A DNA stretch of 64,000 bases from Phytophthora colocasiae. Its lineage: Eukaryota; Oomycota; Peronosporomycetes; Peronosporales; Peronosporaceae. The notes under the pieces were generated by a model. The model was not told where the DNA came from. It saw only the letters and a list, made by a program, of their open reading frames with translations, and did no database searches. Shown here piece after piece: positions 23,684 through 36,000 of this stretch; the stretch's first letter is position 1; each line of letters starts with the position of its first letter. The stretch covers positions 248,001-312,000 of the forward strand of contig JAGKQI010000007.1 of NCBI GenBank assembly GCA_018806915.1, given 5' to 3'. A program made the translations under genes and the position numbers.

Positions 23684-24208
23684 TCTCAGTTTTCTACATG
23701 TTCGGCCTACGACGAGTTCTACACAGCAGCTGTGACTGATTCAGTGTTGCGACTGTGGGTTGTAGCATCCAGGACTCGCACTGGTAGCAGGCAGGGGTGA
23801 ACCAATTGAGCGTCGTCTCGAACACCCCCGTATTTCCAACCAACAAACGACTTGCCACGACACCAATCGAAATGCATCTGAGCCGCAACAAGCTCCCGGT
23901 GTGGTTGGAACCATCGCGGCAGCTCCTCCGTCTTCTTCGTATCAATTGGGTTCGGCTTGTACCCTTCATGACCGTCTTCAGCTTCTTTTACCAGATTATT
24001 CAGTGTGTCATGAAAATAGCTGCTCTAGTGGACGGACAGTGCGCTTCCCAAGTTGTGATAGCCATTAAACAGTATGTCGGTTAAAACTGCTTTCAAGACA
24101 TATGGCTACACTTCAACTTTACGATGCACAAGTTCCAGTAGAGTACCGTCTCCTTTGTCGTCGACGATGGAGCAGCTTAACTAGTGCTGGAGCTTCCATG
24201 ATTATGAA
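23684..24208. other. no recognisable gene
   Basis: Between the CRN remnant and the next gene there are only short frames on both strands. A minus-strand frame (23969-23694, with NTGVFETTLNWFTPACYQCE) may be a transposon remnant, but I cannot place it. Confidence 0.4.
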
Positions 24209-25340
24209 ATGCCGCAGACACTGGCATTGGGCCACGTTTCACCGGCTACTCGACTACTGGAGAAACGTCGGCAGATGTTCGAAGTACAGGAAGCTTTGGA
24301 CGCTCAAAAGGACGAATTCGCTCGTCGCGAAGACGCTTTCCACCGTCGTGAAGAGGGACTACGTAAAAAAGATCTGGAGTTGCAGGAATCGCTTATTAAG
24401 TTCAATAAATTCCTACAAGAGAACGAGTCGAAGCGCAATCGAGCCGTCAAGCGAGCGAGTGACGAAGTCAAACAACGCATGAGCAAGGAGCAGGAGGTGG
24501 CGAGGTTGCAGACCCAGTTAACTGCTCTTCAAAAAGAGAGTGACGCTCTAGGAGCACAAGTGCGTCACCACCTCAAGTATACGCGATACCTTGAGCTCGT
24601 GCAAGAAGCTGTCCCTGAGGATTATCCGGAAGTTAGTGACCTCGTGAATCGCTATCACACGTTACGTGAGACCAACCGCGACTTGAGTCGAAACCAGATC
24701 ACACATGAAGAGGAAAGTGAGTCCAAGCGCTTGGAATTTGCTGCCTTCCAGAAGGAGAGAGCGAACGAGATTCTCACTTTCAACAACCGCATCGCTGCCC
24801 TTCAACGTGCTCTTGAACGGGAGGAATTACTGGGCGTTCGTTTGCAACACGAGACGGATGCGACAATGCGAGCCACGACACAGAAGACACTGGCATTGGG
24901 ACAGATCTTTATGGCCATTGGGAACTTGCTACAGCGATGTACCAGTGGCATCCATGGACAGATCCTGAAGCATGTCGAAGGCAGCTACCATGCTCAAAGT
25001 AGCAACCAATCTGGTACCGACAGCTGGAGGAGCTTCTGCTTCGTCTACTACACCTGGGAACACTTCTGGTAAGACTGCAAGTGGAATATCTGAAGCGGAT
25101 GTGATTCATCACGGCCAAAGAGCTATGATCGATCTGGACGTTGTTGCCGCTTACATGGCAGACTTCACTGCAATTGTACAAGGGCGTATTGATGCCCAGA
25201 GAGCACAGAAGAAGGCTGCAGCTGCTGCAGCCGCCGCATCTCTAGCAACTGGAACTGTTACCTTTACAGCAGGAAACGGAGACGGAAACCCTCATGGAGG
25301 AGCTTCTTCAATTGGAGGTTCTACTGCCACCATTCGATAA
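24209..25340 (+). CDS. CCDC42/CFAP73-type coiled-coil axonemal protein, apparent frameshift
   Basis: ATG at 24209 opens a coiled-coil protein. The N-terminal block RRQMFEVQEALDAQKDEFAR, then RKKDLELQESLIKFNKFLQE, and the ELVQEAVPEDYPEVSDLVNR segment match the CCDC42/CFAP73 (DUF4200) family of flagellar axoneme proteins. That fits an organism with zoospores. After about residue 250 the frame runs to a stop at 25072. The conserved C-terminal region (IDLDVVAAYMADFTAIVQGR, then an Ala-rich tail) continues in the next frame to 25340. The shift lies near 24,940-24,990; no clear intron explains it, so it is either an indel or a sequence error. It is convergent with the XPG gene 69 bases away. Confidence 0.75.
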
Positions 25341-25409
25341 GTTCATAACAAAATAGGAGCTCTCCTTACTTTACCCTGGTGTATTTGGCTGCCATTTCCA
25401 GAAATCCAT

Positions 25410-28400
25410 TTACTTACGCTGCTTCTTGCTCTTGCTACCGGTGCGTTGAGTGACAGCCGAACGTAAGCGCTTGCTCTTTATCTGAGCGTAGTGAACTTGA
25501 TCGTCGTAGCTGGTAAAAAATCGGTCCAGTCGAGTTTGAATGTGCCTACCACCTGCAACCGCTGCCTTTGTCTTTTCTTCAAGTGGCTGTAACACGCCAT
25601 CACTCTTCTGAGAGTCCCATCCAAACGCATTGGCGCAGTAGTTCCGCAGAGCTGCCAAGTCTGGAGCACTCCAAGAGAATCGAGCGTCGGAGCGATCCAC
25701 TTGCGGGGTCATGTAGGCCTGAACCACCTGCTTACTTGGAAACTCGTCACCCAGCTCCCATTTCCGCCGTGCTGTGGCGTGCGACCGCTGGAATCGTTCA
25801 CGAGTTGTTGCACTGTCGCTTCCGTCACTGTCTTCCGATTCGTCATCTTCATCCTTGTTCGTTTTCTTCTTTTTCTTCTTTGAACCTGCTGCTACCCGTT
25901 TGGCTTCTTCAGCAACATCAAACTCTCGGACCCACTTCTTAAACTCTCGAAGCCCTTCAATACCCGGGTAAGCGACTGCAATCTCCGATGCATTAACAAT
26001 TCCAATACCACGAACTCCATCCGTGTAATCGCTACCAAGAAGCAAAGCCAAAGCGATAATCTGCTCACGCGAAAATCCCAACTCCTGTTCAATGTATCGC
26101 GCCGAAAAAGCCTCAACAAACTTCTGATGGTGGAAAATATTCTTGTAAACGCGCTTGCCACCGAACGGGAAAATATCGCTATCGTCCGTAATAACGCCGT
26201 CCACAAGGCTAAGTTGCTCTAGTGCTGCACATTGTGCTTCAGCTTCCATAGGACTCACGAGAAACGGCACACCAAATAAACGCAACAGCGCCATCACTTC
26301 AGCCACCATATCATCCGTAATTCCCTCTGTGTCGCGTAGTTGCCGACTACGCAATTTCTTCAATTCAAGTTGCTCCTTTTGCAGCGCTGCCTCGTCCATT
26401 TCTGGGTGCATGTCGTCGGTAGTTCTAGGTTGCTTTTGTTCTTCTGAATACTGGAGATAGCGGACACGGGTACTGCCAGTCTTTTCTTCCTCTTGTTCAC
26501 TAGCGATTGAAGCTGCCAACGCAGCTTGTAGCCGCTCCTGGCTGTCCGTCTCTGTATCACCTGTGGCACCCTCCGTGTTTTCATCTTCATCAATTAGAAC
26601 CACTTCAGTACTACCGGTATCTGCTGCTGTGATCGTAGAATCATCTTCTTCATCTGACAGCTCAAGTGGGGCAGCTGCCGTTCCCTTCACAGGGGAAGAC
26701 TTAGCTCCTGTTCTCTTACCTACCGAACTTCCACGAACACCAATGCTCCCACCATGCTGCAAAGAGTGTGCTTGTAGCGCTCGTCGCACTGCACCGGCTG
26801 CCCACTGAGTTAAATTCGAGGCCGTCGTCATCGCAGACTGCAAAGCCTCATCTTCAATAGGTCCAGATCTTCATGAGCCTTTGCATCCTCCATCTCGTTC
26901 TTTAGTGTCAGAAACAACTCATCCGTACCATCTTCTTCGTTTTGGTCATCGACATTGTGCACATCAAGATCAGTACTTAGGGAGTCTAGCTTCTCGTCCG
27001 TAGGGAGTTGATTTTGCTCCGAGATCTCAGTAACAACGCGGGGGACAGCATCAGTAAATATTTTCTCACTTGAAACGTCTTCCCATTCCATCTCGTCATC
27101 GCTCCCTGTTGTGTTTTCAATATTCCTCAAGCTTGAGATTTCTGCAACTGTTTCTGCTTTAGAAGATTGGTCTAAGGTCTCCTGTCCGGCAGATGAAGGT
27201 TGCTCCGTGGCTAGGCCTTTCACTTCTTCCCAATCAACTTCTTCGTCCTCGTTTTCATCTTCGGGTTTTGACAACTCTGTTGCAGTAGGAACAGATTTCG
27301 CCGCCGATCCAGTAAACAACTGCTGAAATCGCGCCATTTCATCCGGATCAACATCTGCAACTTTTAGCGAAATACTGACATCATGCACTGGGATCTGGCT
27401 TGTAGAGGTCTTGGGAGTAGACTCCGGAGGAGGAGCTGGGGTTTCTTGCTTAAGTCGAGCAAGTCGAAGCTGTTCAATTGCAAGCACAGGCTCCTGCTTC
27501 ACACGAACCTGATGCCGCGCCACCCACGCCGCAGTCACCTCCGTCGCTTTGGCATCAGGAATAAGCCCTGTTTTTCCCGATGCAAATTCGGACAATGGTT
27601 TCTTTTCAACCACTTTAAAGGCGCTTCCTCGTTTTTGATGAGGCTGTACAACTCCAACTACAGACGCTCGTTCTTCCATATCCGTCCGTTCAACCTCTGC
27701 AACGACGTTGTCCTCATTTTTCTCTTCCTTCTGCTCTGCATCTTTCTGATAAATATAAAACCGGTTGCTGTTCGAATCAATGCGGTGGCCCTGGCCAACA
27801 CCTCCTTGGGATTCCATCTCCTCCTCCCGTTTCTGCTTCTTGGCTGCTTCAATCCGACGATTCAGCTCACTAGTCTCCAGGAAAGAGGAAATCTGCGTAC
27901 GAGAGTACTTCTCTGGGTTGCCTGCAAGGGGAATAAACTGATCTCTCACTTCTTGACGTCTATCGCGTAGAATCTTCTGAATCATATCCTTCTGTAAATG
28001 AGGCGGTAGTGAAAACACCGCGTGAAGATTAATCTTTGACAGCCGTGAGGTATCCAACTCGATATCGTCCAGGGTTAACTCCTCGTCCTCCTTTTCCTGC
28101 TCTGCTGCTGCTTCCCAAACCATTTCCACTTCATTCTCTTCACTTTTCTCTTCAACTTCTTCAATAACTACCTGTTCTACCTCCAATTCCCCCTCTTTCA
28201 CTTCCTTTTCTTCTTCACGTGCATTTGAAGCTTCTGGTAGTGTAAAACCTGGGGCAACTGCAGGTGCTGGGGCTCCTCCGTTCTTCTTGAGCTCCTGTCT
28301 GGCCTGTTTGAGTCTGTTAAGTAGAATACGCTGGGCTGTATGGCGTAGATTAGCACTCTGTTGCTCCTGTCTCTTCCTGCGTCTAGCGGTTGTTCTCTTC

Positions 28401-28651
28401 TTGATCTCTGGCGTCTGTCCGTCGAACACGAAGACCGGACGGACTCCATAGTAAAGCAATTTGGCCACTCGATGCAGTGTACCCATGAGATGCGCATTGC
28501 GGATCATGTTGCCCTCGTCGTCGCGCATGGCCTTAACGAACTGCGTGAGCCAGATACTGGCATCTACAGCTAGCACTTGACCCGCTAAAGACTCGATCTC
28601 GATCTTCCGTCCTACCGGAGCGAGCAACACCCATAGGTTCTGCACACCCAT
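25410..28651 (-). CDS. XPG/Rad2 (ERCC5-like) structure-specific nuclease, apparent frameshift
   Basis: ATG at 28651 gives MGVQNLWVLLAPVGRKIEIE, the XPG N-domain, with VLAVDASIWL (metal-binding Asp) and VFVFDGQTPEIKK. A long acidic spacer of about 500 residues follows, typical of XPG and absent from FEN1. The I-domain is in the second frame (26843-25410): FGVPFLVSPMEAEAQCAALE, then LVDGVITDDSDIFPFGG (catalytic acids), LGSDYTDGVRGIG (helix-hairpin-helix), and a basic tail ending GSKSKKQRK that could be a nuclear signal. XPG makes the 3' incision in nucleotide excision repair. The frames meet at 26,828-26,870 with a one-step shift and no visible intron. The rest is uninterrupted, so a recent indel or sequence error is likely. 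Confidence 0.85.
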
Positions 28652-29975
28652 TATTGTCTATAATCAAAACGATTTTGATGTTGACAAATATCAAGTTGGA
28701 TAAGCCAACACTGTGCACTACATTTTAACGATACTAATGTTAAATTCATGCGGGTTAGGGTATTGCCAAATCCTGGCCGTCGTACACGGCAGGTAGCTTA
28801 AAAATTCGTCACAAGCTGTACCTAATGCTTCTCCATGCTTGTACCAAGCTTTGGTCTGTGCGGAGCTCCTCATGTGCGGGGATTGTCGACATTGATGACA
28901 TATGATCTCACAGGACCTGTATAAAGCGATATTACAGTTTACAAAATGCGAGTCATTGATAAAGAATGCGGGGCATATACATCAGTACACCCGAATCTTA
29001 TTGAAGCTGTCCACCGCCAACTAGACCGCACATCCGAGTAGTATTCGTGCCGTTGCACCAAGTGGTCTCGAAGGCTGACACAACCTGTGTCAGTGGCACT
29101 GCCACATATGGTTCTATCCTCCCTCCTGCAAAACACTAGTACAGTATGCACGTTTTTCATTCCTCACTTACATGCCCACGGTCAACATACGATGCGACGC
29201 GGACGGTGACACTACTCAACATAGAATTTATCATCACTAAAGCGTGTGCAAGCAAAGGTTGGACCTACAAGAACAAGGCCAACTGCGACAACAAGGGGTT
29301 GAGAGTGCTGCGGTGAAGGGTACTTTTGTGGTATTGTAAATTACAACATTCGTTCATACAATTTGTAATGAACGAATGTTGCAGTACTTCCTGGGTCTTC
29401 AATGCCAGCTGAACTCTCGATGACACACAACGTATTGTTACTGATAAACAATGAAGAATGGGATGTCGTTCGTTACTAGTTATACCTTAGTCATGAATAG
29501 TATGCATGTATGGCTCAATACTAGCCTGTGACGAATTATATCGTTCTAGTAATTGTCTATTGCCAGTGCAGTGAGCACTCGTCAGTAGGTTCCAAATGGA
29601 TGGCCCAAGGGCCTATAACTCAGTTGATGTTGGACTCATCAAAAGATGTTGAGTGTGTGCTCGGCAGGACCGTAATGCGGCAGCTTCATCGCTTTGTTGA
29701 ATCTACCTGTGTATGGCGTGAGTGCTCTCTCAACTTGACAAACTAGACGACACATCCAAGTTTTATCATTACTGTTGCACCAGGATACGCTCTTTGCTGT
29801 GCTACCGTGGTGAAACTCTACAAGTCATTATAGCTGATCACTCTGTGTGATCACCTGCAGGAGGCGCGTGAAAGGCAAAGTGGTTCCCCGCTTGCCAGAC
29901 ACACCCTTCTTCGATCACAATTAAAACTACCCTCTCCAGCAGACCACCGCCTCTAAAAACAAGAAGCATCCAGCC
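28652..29975. other. intergenic, no recognisable gene
   Basis: Short frames only (for example 29160-28939 minus and 29528-29746 plus), none resembling a known family. The stretch holds a hairpin at 29344-29381. Upstream of the gene at 29976, TCACAATT at 29915 is a partial match to the oomycete initiator. Confidence 0.4.
29344..29381. repeat. 14-bp inverted repeat hairpin
   Basis: CAACATTCGTTCAT and its perfect reverse complement ATGAACGAATGTTG are separated by ten AT-rich bases (ACAATTTGTA). There is no T-run after it that would suggest a terminator role. It may be the tip of a small inverted-repeat element. Confidence 0.6.
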
Positions 29976-32646
29976 ATGGCCGCGGCAAACACGTTCAGCG
30001 TCATGTGCTACAACGTGGCCGGACTGCCAGCAATCATCTCAAGTGGAAACCCATCCGTGTACAGTGTCGACATGGGCAAGCGCATCGGTGACTGGGACAT
30101 TGTCAATGTGCAGGAAGATTTCAACTACCACGCCAAACTGTACTCAGAAAACAAGCACGAGCACCGCACGCCTACAAGTGGCGGGGTGCCGTTCGGGAGT
30201 GGCCTCAACACGTTGTCGCACTTGCCATTTTCTGGCATCACAAATCTTGCGCGCGTCAAGTGGAAAGAGTGCAGCAACGATGACAATGCCGACTGCATGA
30301 CGCCGAAGGGCTTCACGCTCGTCGAAGTGCAGCTGGCCGATGGCGTCACAATTCACGTGTACAATGCCCACACGGATGCTGGTGTAAGTGATGCCGACCA
30401 GAAGGCTCGCGCTTCGAACCTGCAGCAACTGAGCGACTACATTAGCGCGAATTCCGCCGACAACGCTGTCATTGTCATGGGTGATACAAACACTCGATAC
30501 ACGCGTGAACGCGATACTATCCGCGAGTTCGTTGAAGGTCAAAAGCTTACAGACGCGTGGGTGCAGTTTGTTCGCAATGGTGTACCTCCTGAGAAGGGTG
30601 GACAAACATTGGGGTGTGAGAAGGACAAGATTACCAACGACTGCGAAGTCGTGGACAAGATCATGTATCGGGGTAACAACTACATCACGTTGACACTGGA
30701 CAAGTGGAACAACGAGAACGCTGCGTTCCTGGGCAAGGATGGAACCCCACTATCGGACCACCCTCCAATTTCGTCTATCTTCTCGTGGACTCTCAACCCC
30801 GATATCCAACTCAGCAACGCAGTCGGCGGTCCGCACGGTGCTCATTTCACTGATGTTGCCCTTGCTGCTGCAAACCAAACGGTTAGCTCTGTTACAATTC
30901 GTGCTGGAGATCGTGTTGACGGTGTGGTGCTGGACATTTCATCACCCGCCGAAAGTACGCTTGCTCACGGAGGTGCTGGAGGCAAACCAAACACTTTAGC
31001 ACTCGAGTCTTCGGAGTACATCACATCAATGGAGGCACATTGGGGAAAGGAGAAGGGTAGAACTCGTATTTTCTACCTCAAATTCACTACGAGTAATGGT
31101 CGGTCTGTTGAGGGAGGCAGCAAGACAAGCTCAAGCACAACGATGACTGCACCGGAAGGATTCCAATTGAGTGGATTTCACGGCCGCGGTGGCGACGAGA
31201 TCGATGCTTTAGGAGCCATATTCACGAAGGGGTCTTTCATTGGGAAAAGTCCGGACTTCAAGCAAAGTGATCTCGTTGGTGGACCTCATGGCAACGAGTT
31301 TACGGACATGAGCTTGCTTGCTGCTGGTGAAACGGTTGGCTCAGTCACAATTCAAGCAGGGAAGCGTGTCGATGGTGTATCGATGGTGCTGTCCTCCCCC
31401 ACAAAGGCTTCTTTGACTCACGGTGGCACGGCGGGCAAGGCAAACACACTAACGTTGGAGCCTGGCGAATACATTACGTCGATGGAAGCTCATTGGGGTA
31501 AGCACCGTGGTCGCACTCGCATTTTCTACCTCAAGTTCACTACAAGCCAGGGGTCTCCAAAAATGTATTGTTATTGAAAAAGGGGTATTATTGTAGGGGG
31601 ACAATAAGGGAGGGAGCGGCCATCTCAATATTTGGCACTTACGCAATTATTGAAAAGGGGGTCTCTATCTACTTCTTACAGATTAAGAACTACGGTTTTA
31701 GAGATCTGCTTCTTCTTCGTTGTCGTCCTCAACTGCGCGTTTCACGGCGTTCGAAATCACTTCGTCCGTCACTAAGTCCCAGTTCATCTTCAGGTAAAGT
31801 AAGGTCTCGAGCGTCTCTTGACTGATGCTTTTCCGAAGATACCCCAGCATGCACTTAATCTTGGAGAAAAGACGCTCTACTTGTACCGAAGTGGCTGGCA
31901 GCCACGTGAGATTCGAGTATATTGATGCCTCCTTTACGCGCAGTGCAGCTCGAATGTTGATCGACTCCATCACTTCTTTTCCTGTACGCCGTCGTTTTTT
32001 GCCTGATGTCTCCAAGTTGGTTTCCGGTTCTTCTTGGATACGGCGCCGTTTTGCCTTCTTACTGGCAGATTTTGCAGCGACTTCGGTCCTGAAAGATGAA
32101 GGTGTTGCATCCGTTGCAGGTTCTTCCTCCGCTTGTTTGGTCTCGATACATCAACGAACAGATCTCCTTGTTCGAGAGACCAGGGTCTAAGGTAGCCATG
32201 GATGACGAGGGTGAACAAGTTGAGTAGAAGAGTGTTGGACTTGGTTCGCAAAATCGGAAATGCCAGCATGAGAGTGGCTGTGGTCCCCGGCACGGTATAA
32301 CGCCCACCGGGAGAGGTTTCGAGGACTGCTTTACTCCTCGACTCTTACCGGATCTTTATAGTATCCTATAAGTTGAAGTTGACAATAATATTGTCAATTA
32401 AGGGTACGTTCATCAATAAGGGATTGAGACGCCTCCAGCCCCGTCAATCCCTAATCCCTACTTATTTGGAGAGCCCTGACTACAAGCACTGGGCGGTGGG
32501 TCGAGGGTGGTGGTAAAACTGAAGCAACTGCCATCATGACGGCACCGGAAGGTTACCAGATTGGTGGCTTCCACGGTCGTTCCGGAGAGGAAATCGACTT
32601 GCTCGGCGTGATCTACGTGAAGGTGGCCTCCCCCATTCAGCAGTAG
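29976..32646 (+). pseudogene. EEP-fold hydrolase with two jacalin-like lectin domains (copy 1), split by a hAT element
   Basis: ATG at 29976. Residues 1-270 are an endonuclease/exonuclease/phosphatase (DNase I/sphingomyelinase-like) domain: VMCYNVAGLP (Asn), NVQEDFNYH (Glu), YNAHTDAG (His), VIVMGDTNTRY (Asp, Asn) and LSDHPPISS (Asp-His). Two jacalin-like beta-prism lectin repeats follow from about residue 275 and 425, each with GGPHG, EYITSMEAHWG, TRIFYLKFTTS and GFHGRxGDEID. The frame ends early at 31577 because a 931-bp hAT element sits in the second lectin repeat. The missing end resumes in frame after the element and stops at 32646. No signal peptide is seen. A secreted or glycan-binding phosphodiesterase role is inference. 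Confidence 0.85.
31548..32478 (-). mobile_element. non-autonomous hAT element, 931 bp
   Basis: The ends are CAGGGGTCTCCAAA on the left and, inverted, CAGGGCTCTCCAAA on the right, typical hAT termini. The flanks share ACTACAAGC on both sides (31539-31547 and 32479-32487), consistent with the 8-bp hAT duplication plus one chance base. Two coding scraps on the minus strand lie inside: a Cys-rich BED-like piece (32180-32059: CNGCNTFIFQDRSRCKIC) and a hAT C-terminal dimerisation piece (31950-31698: VERLFSKIKCMLGYLRKSIS). The middle of the transposase is deleted. Confidence 0.88.
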
Positions 32647-32869
32647 ATACAATGTCTTAAAGACCTTTTGAGCCGAGTACATGTGCATGAACAAAATGGA
32701 ATTAGTCTGCGACTAAAGTGTTGTTGAATCTGCTGTAGCTAACAAAGATGAATACGAGGTCAACTGTTGTGATCCCTATTGCTACGAGGATGATATCATG
32801 CAACCGTGTGCAATGTGGTCGATGACACGGTAAGATCCACTCAGTCTGGTCTGGTGTCGCCTGCAAGGC
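32647..32869. other. short spacer between gene copy 1 and the copia element
   Basis: No coding signal. It ends with AAGGC (32865-32869), the left target duplication of the copia element. Confidence 0.6.
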
Positions 32870-33048
32870 TGTCGGAGTTGAATCAAATGCACTCACACAC
32901 AACTTGTTTGGTTAAAGGAAACTTTCGGACTGAAGGCAGGTCCGCCGAGTGCGGAATCGATGCCTTTCTACCATCACTCTGCTAGCTAAGTTTCATAAGA
33001 CGTCTTCAACTTCTCAGATCGTCTCAAAAGACGGTACGGTTTCCAACA
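32870..33048 (-). repeat. copia element 2 LTR (3')
   Basis: 179 bp, TGTCGGAG...CCAACA, identical by eye to the other LTR. Confidence 0.93.
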
Positions 33049-33070
33049 CGCCCTCCTCCGAAGTAAATCG

Positions 33071-36000
33071 TTACTGAGGAAGATGCTTCTTAGACAAACC
33101 GACCATCGCACATAAAGTCTCGAGTCTGTCGCTGGCCGAGGGCTTCGTCATGATGTCGGAAGGATTGACTTCGGTCTTGACCTTCCACAAATCCATGGTC
33201 CTCTTAGCCACTTGGTCTCTCACGAAGTGCCAACGTAACTCGATGTGTCGCGTTCTGCGACTGTAAGTTGGGTTCGTCGCCATGACGAATGCCGCTTGGT
33301 TATCAATGCCCATGCGGAACTTAGTTTCCAACTCCGGAAACACCTCAATCAATACATTGCGAAGCCCTTGGCCGTCCATGCATGCCTCACATGCTGCAAC
33401 GTACTCCGCCTCTGCGGTAGATTGAGCTACAATGCTCTGACGCCTAGATGCCCATGAAATGGCACCGCCCGCCATGCAATGCACAAAGCCCGTGATGCTC
33501 TTGCGTGTATCTGGGTCATTTCCCCAGTCAGAGTCACAATATCCATCCACAACCAGCTCTGGCTTCTGCTTTCCAGTTTTCTCCCTGGAGTACACTATTC
33601 CTAGCGTCTTGGTTCCGATGAGGTACCGCAGTACTCTCTTGGCTGCACCGATATGCTGCTGTGTAGGATTCTGTACGTATCGACTGAGCTGACCAACCAC
33701 AAACGCGATATCAGGTCTCGTGCAGGTTGTCAAGTACATCAAAGATCCGATCAGCTCACGATATGGAAACGTCTTGCCATTTGCAGCCACCTGCTTCCGT
33801 TGGTCTGTGTCGGTGTCTTTCACCGTCAAACGCATGTTTGTCTCCATCGGGATTCTACTGGGATGAGCGTCAGTAAAGTTGAACCGCTCAATGACCTCCT
33901 CGCAGTACTTGGTCTGATGTATCTTAATTGAATCTTCGTTCTGCTCCACCTGGACTCCTAAGTAAGTGTTGAGTAGGCCCTGGTCCTTGAGGCCGTAGTC
34001 CATGTCGAGTTTCTCGAACATCTTCTCCTTGAACTCCTCGTTCTTGGTTGCACACAAGATGTCGTCGACATAGAGAAGAACAATGGCGAACTCGCCGTCT
34101 TTGTCGTAGAAGTACAAGCAAGGCTCAGTCTTGCACTGCTTGAACCCGTAGTTCACGAACCAGTTATTCACTTCTGGATTCCACTCTCTCCCGGACTGCC
34201 GTAGCCCGTATAGTGCTTTGTTGATGATGTAAATCATCCCGCCATCCTCGCACGGATAGCCTTCGACCTCCTCCAGATACTGCTTAATGCCTAGCGCAGC
34301 ATTGAGGTAGGCTGTGTTTATATCTCCTTGGTAGATCACCAGGTTCAGAAGAATGCACACTGCAACAAACATTCTGAATGTCGCCATGCGAGCGACCGGC
34401 GAGAATGTGTCTGTGAAATCAATTCCGAAACGCTGCTTATCACCTCGAGCCACGACTCGTGCTTTGAAGGTCACAATGTAGCCTAAGTGATCCGTCTTCA
34501 CGTCGAAAACCCACATTGTCTTGATGGCATGCTGTCCTGCCGGCATATCCGATCTTGGAATCTGCTTCAGCACATCCTTGGACTTCAGTGCAGCCATCTC
34601 CTTGTCCATAGCCTCTTTCCAGAAACTCGATTGTTTTGACCTCATTGCTTCTCTGTAGTTCCTGGGTATTTTGATGTCACTAGCCCGTAAACCACCCTTG
34701 CCGCGTCGATCCGCATGCAGCGCTTTGAACGCCGAACAAACCTCAAAATCTTCGAACGGTTTACGCTCAGCAATTTCTCGGAGTCCAGCTCGTCTTGCTG
34801 CTATCACTCGCTGTGCGTTCACCTTGGTACGCTTCCGGTCTTGTGTGCAGCGAACCTCTTCGTCCCTAGGGTGTACTTTTCCCACTAGCATCTGCTGAGG
34901 AAATCCAAGAACATCATCCCGGACTGGGATCTGTATTGTTTGCCTTGGAGGATCATCTACTTCGTCACTCAGGTTGCTGTTCCACTCAGCTTCATGTTCA
35001 TCACTCGGGTCAAACAAGAAATCGCATCCATTCTCGTCACTCTCCACATCTTCTGAGACTGAAACAAGGTCTGTAACGTGATTAGCCACATCTTCGTGTT
35101 CAAACTCAATGAATTCTCCGCCTGCAAAATCGTCATCACCGTCAAATTCACAATTATCGTGTTCACTCACTGCCGCATCGGCATCGTCATCGCTCTCGAC
35201 TTGAGCATCGTCAAAATCAACGTCCTCGCTCTCGATGCTCACTTGAGCATCGTCAAAATCACCGTCATGTTCACGATGTTCATCCTCGTTCTCATGTCCC
35301 TCGGTGCTGGCATCGTCTTCGCCCTCCTGCGTTTGAACTAACGCAAGCTCGTAGTCTGGCATGGAACTATTCTCCAACATGTCTTGCCATACTTGTTGGT
35401 TTTCATCGGCCAGTTTGCTGCTTGGCGTGCTACTTGGTGCATCCTCGAATGTAGGTAGTACACTGTTCTGTACCATCTCATTCCACTGAGTCGCTCTCTC
35501 GGCATCCAGCTCTTCACTCTCAGCCACACTGACCATGTCCACGTTACTGTCTTCGCGAACTGAATCTGCATCACACTCCGCGTGTTGTGAAGATTCTTCA
35601 CTGTCACTATCTCCATCGTCAAAGTAGCCATCTTCGACAAACTCTGTAAACGTTTGCAGCCATTTGTTCACTTTGGCCTTGAACGTACCGCCGTATCTGT
35701 CCTTATACTTAATTGACTCGTTCACTTTCACGTCTGCAACGAAGCCTTTCTGATGCTCCGTAGGGAAATACACTTGACAACCCACAACATCTTCCTGGTA
35801 GCCGATAAGAAATCCCACCTTGCAGTTCACAGCCAACTTCGTAACCTTGGCGACCGGAGTGTGGCAATACACCAGTGAACCAAAAGTCCGGATATGATGA
35901 AGATCCGGTTTCGTTCCATACACCATTTCATACGGCGTACGGCCAGCCCCCTTACAGAAAACTCTGTTCTTGATGTAGACTGCAGTCTGTAGGGCATGTG

